Below, piece by piece: positions 40,907 to 49,876 of a stretch of DNA of 64,000 bases (positions are counted from its first letter, which is position 1; each line of letters opens with the position of its first letter). The DNA is from Methanobrevibacter sp. (GTDB taxonomy: Archaea; Methanobacteriota; Methanobacteria; Methanobacteriales; Methanobacteriaceae): NCBI GenBank assembly GCA_017434555.1, contig JAFRFB010000003.1:1-64000 (forward strand). Reading direction: 5' to 3'. The position numbers were made by a program, and so were the translations under genes. The notes below the pieces were generated by a model. That model saw only the letters and a program-made list of their open reading frames with translations, had not been told where the DNA came from and searched no databases.

Positions 40907-43291
40907 ATGGCTGATAATTGTAATCCAAATTATAAAAATTTAAGTCGCATACAATCATTCAGTGAACAAAGATATGTTACCGTTCAATTAATGGAACAAG
41001 CTTGTATGAATGATGAATACTTAAAACAAACAACCGATGAATTATCATATTTATCACCACCAGCAGTAAGAAAAGTATTCAATCCCGTTAATGTTGACCC
41101 AAGTCAAAGTTGGGGTTATCAAATCAATACTGACAATACCATAAGTTTTAATTCATCCACCACTAAAGATGTTTTCGTTGACTTCACAGAAGAAACAATA
41201 GACTTAGTGGATATGGAAAACACTACCTGTGACATTATAGTACCAACTGGTGGAACCAGTAAAGTTGCAAGATTAACCGTTCATGAAGATTCAACATTAA
41301 ATAAAGAAACTACAGATTGGGATGCACGTGCAGGTACAAATGAATTCTGGTATGTAGGATATGATAAAAGTAAAACATACCAATCATTACCTGAATGGGA
41401 TAATAATATATGGGATAAAAAAATACCATCAATCGTCCGTGCACAAACAATAAAAATCAAAAACATAACCACTAATAAAAAAGCAAGATTAAGTGGTGTA
41501 GTTTTAAGAGTACACTACGGTGGAGGTGTTACTTCAAATGTTGGTTCACCTTTATATGTTCAACTAAGAAAAACACATAAAACAAAAGTTGAAAAATATA
41601 ATATGACTGGTGAGTTCGGTAATAAGGAATTCAAATTCGAATCATATGATCCTAAAGAATATGAGGAGATTTATGTACCTGATAGTAATCCTGAGGATGC
41701 TTTAGCCACAGCAGTTTATTACCCTGACACTACAACACCCGGTAATGTGACTATTAGTTTTGATAATCCTCCTGCTGTTGAAGCTGATACTACTTATGCA
41801 TTAGTTTTTGCAAGTCCGTTATCTCATTATGCTCATGCTCCACGTATTGGTGGATGGGGTCGTAAATGTGACCCTGACCCATACAGTGATGGTTTTGCGT
41901 TCATCTCAGAGGATAATGGTTATACTTGGAACCGTTACGGAAAAGATGATTACACTGAATCATATAGTTTTGGTAAAAGATGGCCACGTGATTTTGCTTT
42001 TGAATGCCATATACTAGAATATGATGATGAATTCACAGCTAATGCAGAGGAAGCATTGTATTTAAAACCAATTTATACTAATCCTATTCGTAGGGTGCAA
42101 TTGTCAAGTGATGCTGATAAAAATAATCAGACTATTATTTATGAGGTTTCAACTACAGGACATCCTGATGATTGGATTGATGTTACTAGTTCACGTCTTG
42201 CTGTTTTCGACCCTGATGAAAATGGAGAGTATTCACGTGTTTTATTTGCACGTGCAAGAATGAAAACTACTAATACTGCCAATAGTCCTACTATTAAAAA
42301 TATTCGTCTTGGTATTGTTACAGAGGTTCCTAAAGAAATGTATGTCCGTACGCATTATTATAATCCAAATACTGAACCTATGCTTGGAGCGAATATGTGG
42401 GGTCGTTTATATGCTCCATTTACCACAGAACCCTCCACGGATTGTAGTGTTGAAATCATAAGTAATCGTTTAGATAATGAGAAATTTAAAATTATTAATC
42501 CAATTAATTTAAGTGAGTATTCTTGGATTGATGGTATAGATGAAAGTGATGTTACAGATAAAACTGAATCACAATTAATCCAATACTTAACTGATAATCC
42601 AAGTAAAGTAACATTACTGGAAGAAAACAATATTTATGTCCTCGGTTTCTTTACAGAAATAAAATTAAATAACAGTCCTGCTTATCCATTAAAAGGTTGC
42701 TACTTACAACCAGCTAATAGTAGTATAAGAGCATTTAACTTTGGAGAATGGTATGATTTCACATTTGATTATACAGATAATATTTTAACATTCCATGAAT
42801 CAATATTAACCGACCAGTTAATTGAGGGAACTTTACAAATAGATTATAATCCTGTTTTTATTGATAATTTAACTAGTTTAGAAGTGGGTCGTCGTGTTGA
42901 TTCTGATATGGGTGTTGATGAAGGTTTAATATTAGATTATTTCAAAGAAACTTTTGTTATTACAAGTGAGCATATTGAAACACGTACTGTTAACTTAAGA
43001 GTTTCACCTGTTGACCCTATCCGGTCAGTAGTGTTGAATAAGGATACTGATGATGAAACTGTTTTGAATGAGAATGTTGATTATACTGTTGATGCTGATA
43101 ATAAAAAGTTAATTTTTGGTGTTGTTGGTAGTGATGGTGTTTCTTCAAGGTTGAATCTTGGTGATACTTTAACTGTTGTATATACTCCTTGTATTGAAGA
43201 TGCAGGTATTAGTATTGGTTATCATGCGCATCGTAGTGATAAACGTAAAGATGTTCATATAGAACCGAATTACCTTGAGTATAAGGTGTAA
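40907..43291 (+). CDS. large tail/baseplate protein with carbohydrate-binding-like domains
   Basis: A 794-residue, beta-rich protein. NYKNLSRIQSFSEQRYVTVQ forms an N-terminal segment. Residues 210-350 resemble a jelly-roll (VYYPDTTTPGNVTISFDNPP, YALVFASPLSHYAHAP), a pattern common in phage baseplate upper and carbohydrate-binding proteins. The C-terminus contains VSPVDPIRSVVLNKD and LTVVYTPCIEDAGISIGY. Probably a peripheral baseplate protein holding fibres; ribosome binding site AGAGGGGAA. Confidence 0.65.
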   Translation: MADNCNPNYKNLSRIQSFSEQRYVTVQLMEQACMNDEYLKQTTDELSYLSPPAVRKVFNPVNVDPSQSWGYQINTDNTISFNSSTTKDVFVDFTEETIDLVDMENTTCDIIVPTGGTSKVARLTVHEDSTLNKETTDWDARAGTNEFWYVGYDKSKTYQSLPEWDNNIWDKKIPSIVRAQTIKIKNITTNKKARLSGVVLRVHYGGGVTSNVGSPLYVQLRKTHKTKVEKYNMTGEFGNKEFKFESYDPKEYEEIYVPDSNPEDALATAVYYPDTTTPGNVTISFDNPPAVEADTTYALVFASPLSHYAHAPRIGGWGRKCDPDPYSDGFAFISEDNGYTWNRYGKDDYTESYSFGKRWPRDFAFECHILEYDDEFTANAEEALYLKPIYTNPIRRVQLSSDADKNNQTIIYEVSTTGHPDDWIDVTSSRLAVFDPDENGEYSRVLFARARMKTTNTANSPTIKNIRLGIVTEVPKEMYVRTHYYNPNTEPMLGANMWGRLYAPFTTEPSTDCSVEIISNRLDNEKFKIINPINLSEYSWIDGIDESDVTDKTESQLIQYLTDNPSKVTLLEENNIYVLGFFTEIKLNNSPAYPLKGCYLQPANSSIRAFNFGEWYDFTFDYTDNILTFHESILTDQLIEGTLQIDYNPVFIDNLTSLEVGRRVDSDMGVDEGLILDYFKETFVITSEHIETRTVNLRVSPVDPIRSVVLNKDTDDETVLNENVDYTVDADNKKLIFGVVGSDGVSSRLNLGDTLTVVYTPCIEDAGISIGYHAHRSDKRKDVHIEPNYLEYKV

Positions 43292-43344
43292 AAAAAAGAA
43301 ATTTAATAATATTTTTATAAGAGGTTAAAAAAAAGGAATATATT

Positions 43345-44265
43345 ATGGCTGGTAATGATGAAACATTGGAATTAGAACACATCGGAGACGAGGAAAATAA
43401 TAGTGGAACCGAATCCACAGAATCCTCATATCATCAAAGATTTGTTACAAGAGTATTCCATGAAAAAAACAATCAAGTAATCGGTGCAGAAGTAATAATC
43501 TACGATGATGACCAAAACAAAATAGATAGTATTGTTGTAGCTGACAGCACAAGTCTTGAAGAATTCCAAACAAAATGGGAAAACATCAGTAAATACTACG
43601 TACTTAACGAGGATGCTGATTTATCCAGTGATTTACAAGAATTAGTAGATAATGGGGATTTAACAACATTACAAGAAATATTAACTAATACTGATGATAC
43701 TACCAATATTAATGCAACAACTTTAAACGGAACTTATAATGCTTCTAGTTTTGCATCATCAGATCATGAACATGATGATAAATATTGTATAACAAATCAC
43801 CAATCCAGTAATAAAGACTATGGAATTGCAACAAGTAACTTCTATGGTCATGTTAAAATCGCAGATAATTTGAATGATTCAACTTTTAACGAAGCTACTG
43901 CTTTAAGCAGTCATCAGGGATACGAGTTAAATCAGAAGATTAACACTGTTGATGAAAAGTTTAAATGGTCTAATGTTATATCTGTTGGTAGTTATATTAA
44001 ATACAGGGTTAATGAGGATTTAAGATTAGTTGTTTGTAATTATAATCGTAGTAATTACACTGGTTGTAAAAATACAACTGGTGTGAAAACATTACATGGT
44101 GAGGGTACTATCCCGTCTTATTATGCACCAACAGGTAGGGTGTTAACTCCTTTGTACAGGGGTGACCTTACTTTATATTATAATACTGATGGTAGTATTA
44201 GTTTATATAATTTAACTACTATTAAGAAGTTTAGTATTCATGCTCAGGTAATGTGGCACTACTAA
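43345..44265 (+). CDS. tail fibre / receptor-binding protein
   Basis: A 306-residue protein. The N-terminal region (YHQRFVTRVFHEKNNQVIGA) is followed by HEHDDKYC and YGHVKIADNLNDSTF, which are repeat elements of trimeric tail fibres. The last 110 residues form a beta-rich head ending HAQVMWHY. The same kind of aromatic His-Tyr ending closes the proteins at 49877 (FHGLYHYQ) and 53567 (YGSVVYHY), so the three fibres share a tip design. Confidence 0.75.
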   Translation: MAGNDETLELEHIGDEENNSGTESTESSYHQRFVTRVFHEKNNQVIGAEVIIYDDDQNKIDSIVVADSTSLEEFQTKWENISKYYVLNEDADLSSDLQELVDNGDLTTLQEILTNTDDTTNINATTLNGTYNASSFASSDHEHDDKYCITNHQSSNKDYGIATSNFYGHVKIADNLNDSTFNEATALSSHQGYELNQKINTVDEKFKWSNVISVGSYIKYRVNEDLRLVVCNYNRSNYTGCKNTTGVKTLHGEGTIPSYYAPTGRVLTPLYRGDLTLYYNTDGSISLYNLTTIKKFSIHAQVMWHY

Positions 44266-44289
44266 AAAGAGTATAAAAAAAAGAGGATA

Positions 44290-44430
44290 ATGGTTAGGAA
44301 ATCAGAGGATAATTCATTTTGTGATGGTTGTTGTAATCGTAGAACATGCAATCATGACCTTGAAAAATGTTGTTATCTTGTACGGAATGAATGTATGCTC
44401 CAAGAGGGGTATGTAGTAAGAACAAAATAA
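44290..44430 (+). CDS. Cys-rich miniprotein
   Basis: A 46-residue protein from ATG 44290 (ribosome binding site AGAGGAT just upstream) with seven Cys: FCDGCCNRRTC, EKCCYLVRNEC. It starts 25 nt after the fibre gene and is followed by a 700-bp non-coding region. The spacing suggests metal binding or disulphides. No family recognised. Confidence 0.55.
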   Translation: MVRKSEDNSFCDGCCNRRTCNHDLEKCCYLVRNECMLQEGYVVRTK

Positions 44431-45146
44431 AACTATTTTGGTAAAAATATTGCAGATGATACAGAAAATCATTTTTTTTCTGTTGATGCAAAAAAAAAAC
44501 ATTAATTGGGAATGTCAAAAAAAAATAAAATAAAACAATATTTTTTCCCTTAAATAAAACGTTTTTTTTATTACTTTTTTTACTTTTTTTTCTAGAATTT
44601 TTTTTTAAGTATTTTTCAAAGGTGATTGGGTGGAAAAAAAATTTATTCTTTTCCCCCCTAGTATAAGATGAGATATAAAATTTCTTAATTTTTTTTTCAT
44701 GTATGTGTATAAAAAAAATGGTGTGAAAATTTTTTATAATATAAAAAAATAGAATGGATTTTTATTTTATATTTTCCCTCAAAAATAAAAACATAAAATA
44801 ATATTTTTATAATTTTTTTATTCTTTTTTTCTTCAAAATAAAATGCATGTAAAAGAAAATATGAAATTTTAAACTTTATTTTTATAATTTAATGGGAAAA
44901 AAATAAGACTTCACCCCACCTATGATTATTTAAATTTAAAATTCAATTTTTTTTCATAAAAAAAAGTTATATTTATAAAAGACTATAAAAAAGGGATTAA
45001 AAAAAAAATTAAATAAATAATTTTTTGTTTTATTTTTTTATATTGACAAATAAAAAAAATGAAAATGATATGGTAGTTGTTGAACAAGGTATAAAAAAAA
45101 CTATTCTTTTTTTATATGATTATATAAATTGGAGGGTTGGTATTTT
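44431..45146. other. extended A/T homopolymer region
   Basis: About 715 bp composed of A and T runs with few other bases. I see only scattered T tracts (terminator-like) and, at its end, a TTG-initiated frame at 45043-45150 encoding 35 residues (MTNKKNENDMVVVEQGIKKT). Its TGA overlaps the GTG start of the next gene as GTGA; it may be a coupled leader peptide. Confidence 0.45.
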
Positions 45147-45953
45147 GTGAGTTTAGAATTCGTAGTAAATAATCAACAACTCAGAAGAGTAGATACAACA
45201 AATGTTGTAAGTAACAATAAGAACGTATACACTTGTAAATTTACTTTCATAGACTCTGAATGGGATGAACTCCATAAATTCGCAATCTTCACAGATGGAT
45301 GGGGTAAAATAACAAAAGTCCATCTTGGAAAGGATAGTGATATATTAACATGTTTAGTCCCCGATGAAGTTTTAGAAGGAGCAAACTTCAAAGTCGCTGT
45401 TTACGGTGGGGATTTAATCTCAACCAACAATGTAACTGTAAGTATAATTGAATCAGGATACAAAAATCATATGCATCATCCTCATAATGGTCATCATCAT
45501 AGTTGCCCATCTAAAAAGGATGTATTTGTGGAAATATTTGATTCATTAGATACAAAATTCGATAGCATTGCTTATAATAATAATTATTTGCATGTTTTTA
45601 ATGGTAGTAAATTATTAGAATCCGTTTACTTACCTTCACTTACAGAAGAAGATGTTAACCTTCTAATACAAGTGTTTGCAACAGACTTCCAAAACTTATT
45701 GGATGATAAAGCAGATAAGAATCATACCCATTCTCTTGCAACCAGTACCGATGATGGTTTCATGTCCAAAGAGGATAAAATGAAACTTGATGGTTTTGAT
45801 CCAGACTCATTAATTGTTGATGATGAACTGGATATGGATAGTAATTATCCAGTTGCAAACCATGCTATCGCCACAGCGTTAGCTGGTAAAAAGGATGATT
45901 TTGACTTTGCTACGGAATTGGATAAAGTAATCCAAAATTTAATAGACGAATAA
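45147..45953 (+). CDS. tail fibre with BppU-like N-terminal domain
   Basis: A 268-residue protein from GTG 45147 (GGAGGG 10 nt upstream). Residues 1-110 (LEFVVNNQQLRRVDTTNVVS, KVHLGKDSDILTCLVPDEVL, FKVAVYGGDLISTNNVTVSI) match a beta domain I know from baseplate fibres of Firmicutes phages. A His-rich stretch (HMHHPHNGHHHSC) follows, then a coiled-coil/fibre part with DKADKNHTHSLATSTDDGFM, a motif of trimeric fibres. It ends ELDKVIQNLIDE; the next protein ends ELDGVIQNLIS, which may be a shared docking helix. Confidence 0.7.
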   Translation: MSLEFVVNNQQLRRVDTTNVVSNNKNVYTCKFTFIDSEWDELHKFAIFTDGWGKITKVHLGKDSDILTCLVPDEVLEGANFKVAVYGGDLISTNNVTVSIIESGYKNHMHHPHNGHHHSCPSKKDVFVEIFDSLDTKFDSIAYNNNYLHVFNGSKLLESVYLPSLTEEDVNLLIQVFATDFQNLLDDKADKNHTHSLATSTDDGFMSKEDKMKLDGFDPDSLIVDDELDMDSNYPVANHAIATALAGKKDDFDFATELDKVIQNLIDE

Positions 45954-46043
45954 AATAAAAAAATCGAATTTTATTTAAATATAAAAAAATATATAAACAA
46001 TATTTTTTTAAAATATTTTTTTTGGTAAAAAATTAGATATATT

Positions 46044-46964
46044 ATGGCTGTAAGTAATCAAACATTATACGAACATTTAAGAACATTAAACAAACAATGG
46101 TTTTACGATAAAACTGAATTAGACACTGCATTAGAAGCAAAAGCAGATAATGTTGAAATACCAACAAAAACATCTGACTTAACCAATGATAGTAACTTCA
46201 TATCCACCAGCAACACTGCAGGTTTAATAAAAAATGATGGTACTATTGATACTAATGCATATTTAACCGAACACCAAGACATATCTGGTAAAGCAAACAG
46301 TGCAGACTTAGCAACTGTTGCAACAAGTGGAAGTTACAATGACTTAGAGGATGTTCCACAAACTTTCACTCCTGCAGACCACACACAAGCTTCCAGTACA
46401 ATTACTGATACTGCAACTTATTCTAATATTGGTAATGTTGCTACTACTCAAGCTTCCATTAATGCAGCTATTGATACTAAATTAGGTGCATTATTATCCG
46501 TAGAATTAATAGAAGTAGCAGTATCATTACCAACTGCAGCAGCAAGTACAATGAACAAATTCTACCTTGTTGCAGAATCCACCTCAGCAACCAATGACAA
46601 TTATGAAATCTACGTAACTGTCAGAACTGGTTCCAGTGGAAGTTACGAGTATGACTGGGAAAAAGTCGATACAGCAAGAATCGACTTATCTGGCAAAGCA
46701 GATGTCTCACATACTCATGGTAACTTAACCAATGATGGTAAAATTGGTTCCAACGCTGATTACTTTGTAACCACCACAACTGGTGGAGCAGTAACCAGTC
46801 AAGCAAGCATTGGTAACATCAGCACCTCCGGTGCAATCGGTAGTACTAGTGGTAAAGTTATTACAACTACTACTAATGGTGTTTTAACTGCTAGTGATTG
46901 GACTGATGAATTGGATGGTGTTATCCAAAATTTAATCAGTTACGGACAATCCCAACAATCCTAG
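46044..46964 (+). CDS. tail fibre protein
   Basis: A 306-residue Ser/Thr/Ala-rich protein with typical fibre repeats: FYDKTELDTALEAKADNVEI, TKTSDLTNDSNFISTSNTAG, DISGKANSADLATVATSGSY, LSGKADVSHTHGNLTNDGKI. It contains one globular insertion around residues 150-215 (KFYLVAESTSATNDNYEIYV). Codons are richer in AAC, ACC and TCC than neighbours. C-terminal ELDGVIQNLIS matches the end of the preceding fibre. Confidence 0.72.
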   Translation: MAVSNQTLYEHLRTLNKQWFYDKTELDTALEAKADNVEIPTKTSDLTNDSNFISTSNTAGLIKNDGTIDTNAYLTEHQDISGKANSADLATVATSGSYNDLEDVPQTFTPADHTQASSTITDTATYSNIGNVATTQASINAAIDTKLGALLSVELIEVAVSLPTAAASTMNKFYLVAESTSATNDNYEIYVTVRTGSSGSYEYDWEKVDTARIDLSGKADVSHTHGNLTNDGKIGSNADYFVTTTTGGAVTSQASIGNISTSGAIGSTSGKVITTTTNGVLTASDWTDELDGVIQNLISYGQSQQS

Positions 46965-47135
46965 ACTGGATATAAAAAGGAAAAAACATTTAGATAAAAA
47001 AATATGTTAAATGGATGATTTTAGGGAGGAAAATATATAAAATTTAATTTCTTCCTTTAATTATTCATTCAATAAAAAATAAATAATTGAAAGAGTGAAA
47101 AAATCTCTCTTTTTTTTTTGATACTTTAAAAAATT

Positions 47136-47333
47136 ATGAATTTTAGTGCAATTCCATCAGATATTATAAATAAAACAGTTAAAGTTTTCATAGGCAACTT
47201 CAGTTTCTATGGAGAATGCATAGAACTTGGTGAGGAAGAAGAAAATTATTTAAAATTAAAAGAAACAGATGATAATATTTTATTAATCAATATTACTAGT
47301 GTTGATGTTTTAACAATTATTGAAAATGAATAA
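47136..47333 (+). CDS. small beta-rich protein (Sm-like barrel candidate)
   Basis: A 65-residue protein: INKTVKVFIGNFSFYGECIE, LGEEEENYLKLKETD, ILLINITSVDVLTI. The order of five short strands with a Gly in the second and an NITSVDVLTI ending resembles Sm-like or similar SH3-type barrels, but without the signature Sm residues. It sits between fibre genes and a 54-residue fibre-like protein. Function unknown. Confidence 0.5.
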   Translation: MNFSAIPSDIINKTVKVFIGNFSFYGECIELGEEEENYLKLKETDDNILLINITSVDVLTIIENE

Positions 47334-47348
47334 AAAAAAATAAAGATT

Positions 47349-47513
47349 ATGACTGAAGAAGAAATTATTAATCCATTATCAGGCTTATACAATCATATAA
47401 TGTCACTTGTAGGGCAGAATCACTACACTAAAACTCAATCAGATAATAAATATGCAACACAAGCAAGTGTAGATGACTTAATCGGTGATTTGGATGATTA
47501 TATTACAAATTAA
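47349..47513 (+). CDS. 54-residue fibre-like protein sharing a module with the spike protein
   Basis: A short gene (ATG 47349) encoding MTEEEIINPLSGLYNHIMSL, then YTKTQSDNKYATQASVDDLI and GDLDDYITN. YTKTQSDNKYA is a trimeric-fibre motif, and DDLIGDLDDYIT recurs as QDLIGDLDDYITG at the end of the baseplate spike protein (34497-35249). Directly upstream of adhesin locus 2. It may be a docking peptide linking adhesin to baseplate. Confidence 0.6.
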   Translation: MTEEEIINPLSGLYNHIMSLVGQNHYTKTQSDNKYATQASVDDLIGDLDDYITN

Positions 47514-47566
47514 AAAAAAAATAGAATAATAAAAAAATTTTATTAATATTTTGGAGGGGGTTATTT

Positions 47567-49186
47567 TTGAGTATTAATAATGATTTAACTTTAATAAATG
47601 ATAATAATAATTTTAAGTTAGGACACAGTGTAACTTTCGTATGTGATGTCTCTAATTTAACCAATACTTATGAAGAATTCAAATTATATAATATAGTTAA
47701 TAATGAATTAACTGAATTAGTAGATGTTAGTGATAGTGTTACTAATGGATTATTAATATATAAATACTATCCACAAACCACTGGAATAATAAATATAGTA
47801 CTACAAACAGAAGAAGTATCTGAAATTATACATCAAAGTAACACAATAACATTAACTGTAAATAATAATAGTCATGCACAGAATATTTACAATGCTAATG
47901 CAGCATTAGTATCTAACTTAACCAGTATGGGAGTAATAGGAGCATCCGTTAATGATGGTTTAGCTACTAATATTGCTAAAGTGTTGAGTGTTCCACCAAC
48001 ACAACGTGGAATAGAACTAGACACTAGTATAACATGCACCTGCCCAAGTAGTGCATCAGTCGGCGTACCATTCAATATAACAGGAGTATTAACATCCAGT
48101 TATGATGACACAAGCCAAAGTAATGTTGATATGCACGGTGGAGAAATACAAGGAGCAACCATTGAAATCTACAATGGTAACACTTTACTAGGAACCTGCA
48201 CAACCAACATCGATGGAGAATACAGTTACTCATACACACCAACCGTGACTGGGAATTTAAGCATACACGCCATCTATGATTCAGCAAACGACTTCTACGA
48301 AGACAGTGCAAGTAACAGTAACAGTGTAAGCGTACATGTACCTGTATCAAGCGTAACATTAACCGCCACTGTCTGTGATAGTAACAATCAAGCAATTGGC
48401 AGTCCTTCCGATTCTGCTATTCTCTCATATGTTGATGGTGAGTCAGCACTTTTAACCGCAACAGTATTAGACAGTAACAACGACCCGGTTGTTGGAAAAA
48501 CAGTCAGTTTCGATATTGTTGACCATGATGCTGGTACTGTTATCTCGAATATTGGAACTGCGACTACTGATTCGTCCGGTATATGTTCCGTATATTACTA
48601 CTCAAAAGATGCAGATGTTTTAAATATAAAATGTTCTTGTAACAATATTGAATCATCATCAGTACAAATCGAAGATTGTTGGAAATATGACTCATTAACC
48701 ACAAATAACAATCGATTAAGTGTTACCAAAGGTTCTGCTTCACTCACATACTCCAATGATGGAGTAAAGATAAAAGGAACTGCTACAACAGACACATTAA
48801 TAAAATATCTTGATTTAACACTCCCAAATAAATATAGTGTTGAAATAGACATCAATTCATTTGTAACAACTGATTATACATCAGAATGTGTAGTTGAAAA
48901 TGTATCTGTTGTTCGAGATGTAACTTACTCAAAAATCGGATATTACAAATACAATATTACTGACAGTTCTGCTCCAATTATAGAGTATAATCTTGAGAAT
49001 TGGGATTGGATAAATGGGGATACTTTAAAATATGAATTTGACTCATCAACACAATCTATGAAGATTTATCAAAATGGAGTATTGAAAGGTACAATAACTA
49101 ATGTTACACAGAACAATACTTTAAGATTTAAAACCCACAATGGAAGATGGACAGTATTCAAGAATTTAAAAATCAAGTCTTTATAG
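47567..49186 (+). CDS. expressed adhesin, locus 2 (Ig-like domains, variable tip)
   Basis: A 539-residue protein from TTG 47567 after GGAGGGGG. Residues 1-140 (KLGHSVTFVCDVSNLTNTY, YKYYPQTTG, NNNSHAQNIY) are homologous to the N-terminus of adhesin 1. Two Ig-like domains follow (TCPSSASVGVPFNITGVLTS; VTLTATVCDSNNQAIGSPSD). At about residues 341-350 lies the inverted-repeat site. The variable tip after it (YYYSKDADVLNIKCSC, then a lectin-like jelly-roll KYLDLTLPNKYSVEIDINSF and TLKYEFDSSTQSMKIYQNG) resembles the silent cassette coded on the opposite strand. No signal peptide, consistent with a virion protein. Confidence 0.85.
   Translation: MSINNDLTLINDNNNFKLGHSVTFVCDVSNLTNTYEEFKLYNIVNNELTELVDVSDSVTNGLLIYKYYPQTTGIINIVLQTEEVSEIIHQSNTITLTVNNNSHAQNIYNANAALVSNLTSMGVIGASVNDGLATNIAKVLSVPPTQRGIELDTSITCTCPSSASVGVPFNITGVLTSSYDDTSQSNVDMHGGEIQGATIEIYNGNTLLGTCTTNIDGEYSYSYTPTVTGNLSIHAIYDSANDFYEDSASNSNSVSVHVPVSSVTLTATVCDSNNQAIGSPSDSAILSYVDGESALLTATVLDSNNDPVVGKTVSFDIVDHDAGTVISNIGTATTDSSGICSVYYYSKDADVLNIKCSCNNIESSSVQIEDCWKYDSLTTNNNRLSVTKGSASLTYSNDGVKIKGTATTDTLIKYLDLTLPNKYSVEIDINSFVTTDYTSECVVENVSVVRDVTYSKIGYYKYNITDSSAPIIEYNLENWDWINGDTLKYEFDSSTQSMKIYQNGVLKGTITNVTQNNTLRFKTHNGRWTVFKNLKIKSL
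48589..48614 (+). repeat. locus 2 crossover site in the expressed adhesin
   Basis: 26 bp beginning CGTAT and containing TTACTACTCAAAAGAT. It matches the reverse complement of 49732-49757 at 24 of 26 positions. It codes for YYYSKD at the constant/variable junction. Confidence 0.82.
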
Positions 49187-49757
49187 TTTTGTAATTACCA
49201 TATTCTTGATTGTTACATTTCTATTTGAATATAATTTGATTTTAAATCCACTATGATTACTGCTATCGGCTTGTTTTTGATACTTTTGAGTATTGTTCAG
49301 ATAACAAGTTACAACTCCATTGTTTACAATAAACTTTAAAGTATCTCCAACCTTTAATATAGGAGAAGTAGATGTAACATTGCCTCCTAAATCGACAATT
49401 CTCCCCCAATTTAGATTATTCCCAGAAGTTTCACAAAATATTCCTTCACAACTAATCCCTGCACTATACTTATTACTTATTATAATCCCAGTTATTTCAA
49501 CACTTAATTCATAATTAGTAGGCATTGGAATATCTAAACTTGCAAAGTGGTCGCTATTGATTCCATTTCCAGTTATTGAAACTCCATTGCTTGAATGAGA
49601 GATGGATATTCCAGTTGTTGATGGTGTGAACATATCGTGTGAGGTTGTGAGAGAGTTATTATACCATTTGTTTGTTATTGCTACACTTGAACTTTCGATG
49701 TTGTTACAACTTGCTTTAATATATAAATCTCCTGTATCTTTTGAGTAGTAAGATACG
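49181..49757 (-). CDS. silent adhesin C-terminal cassette (locus 2), no start codon at its true 5' end
   Basis: Read from the repeat at 49757 the frame gives VSYYSKDTGDLYIKASCNNI, then ESSSVAITNKW, and runs 192 codons to a stop that overlaps the stop of the expressed adhesin tail to tail (49181-49186). The ATG at 49633 is internal. The cassette has the same layout as the expressed tip (Ig strand end, then a jelly-roll: DIPMPTNYELSVEITGI, DTLKFIVNNGVVTCYLNNTQ) but only moderate identity. No promoter or ribosome binding site precedes it. I read it as the stored alternative tip; inversion of 48589-49757 would exchange the two. Confidence 0.8.
49732..49757 (-). repeat. locus 2 crossover site at the silent cassette
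   Basis: Inverted copy of 48589-48614 with two mismatches; the 16-bp core TTACTACTCAAAAGAT is identical. Just upstream on the minus strand is AACAACGTATCTTA, which matches the flank of the locus 1 site. Confidence 0.82.
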
Positions 49758-49876
49758 TTGTTGTTTTTTTTTATTCAATTTATTATTATTTTATATTATT
49801 TTTTTTATTTTTTCTTATTTTTTTTTTATTAAATAAAATTTTAACTTAAATAAATTAATTTTTTTGAGGTGAGTAG

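Noticed and set aside
47553-47580. Similarity of AGGGGGTTATTTTTG before adhesin 2 and at 3684-3698 as a second inversion point
   Set aside because: At 3684 the match lies on the strand opposite to the adhesin and runs into stop codons; in this composition a 15-base match may be chance.
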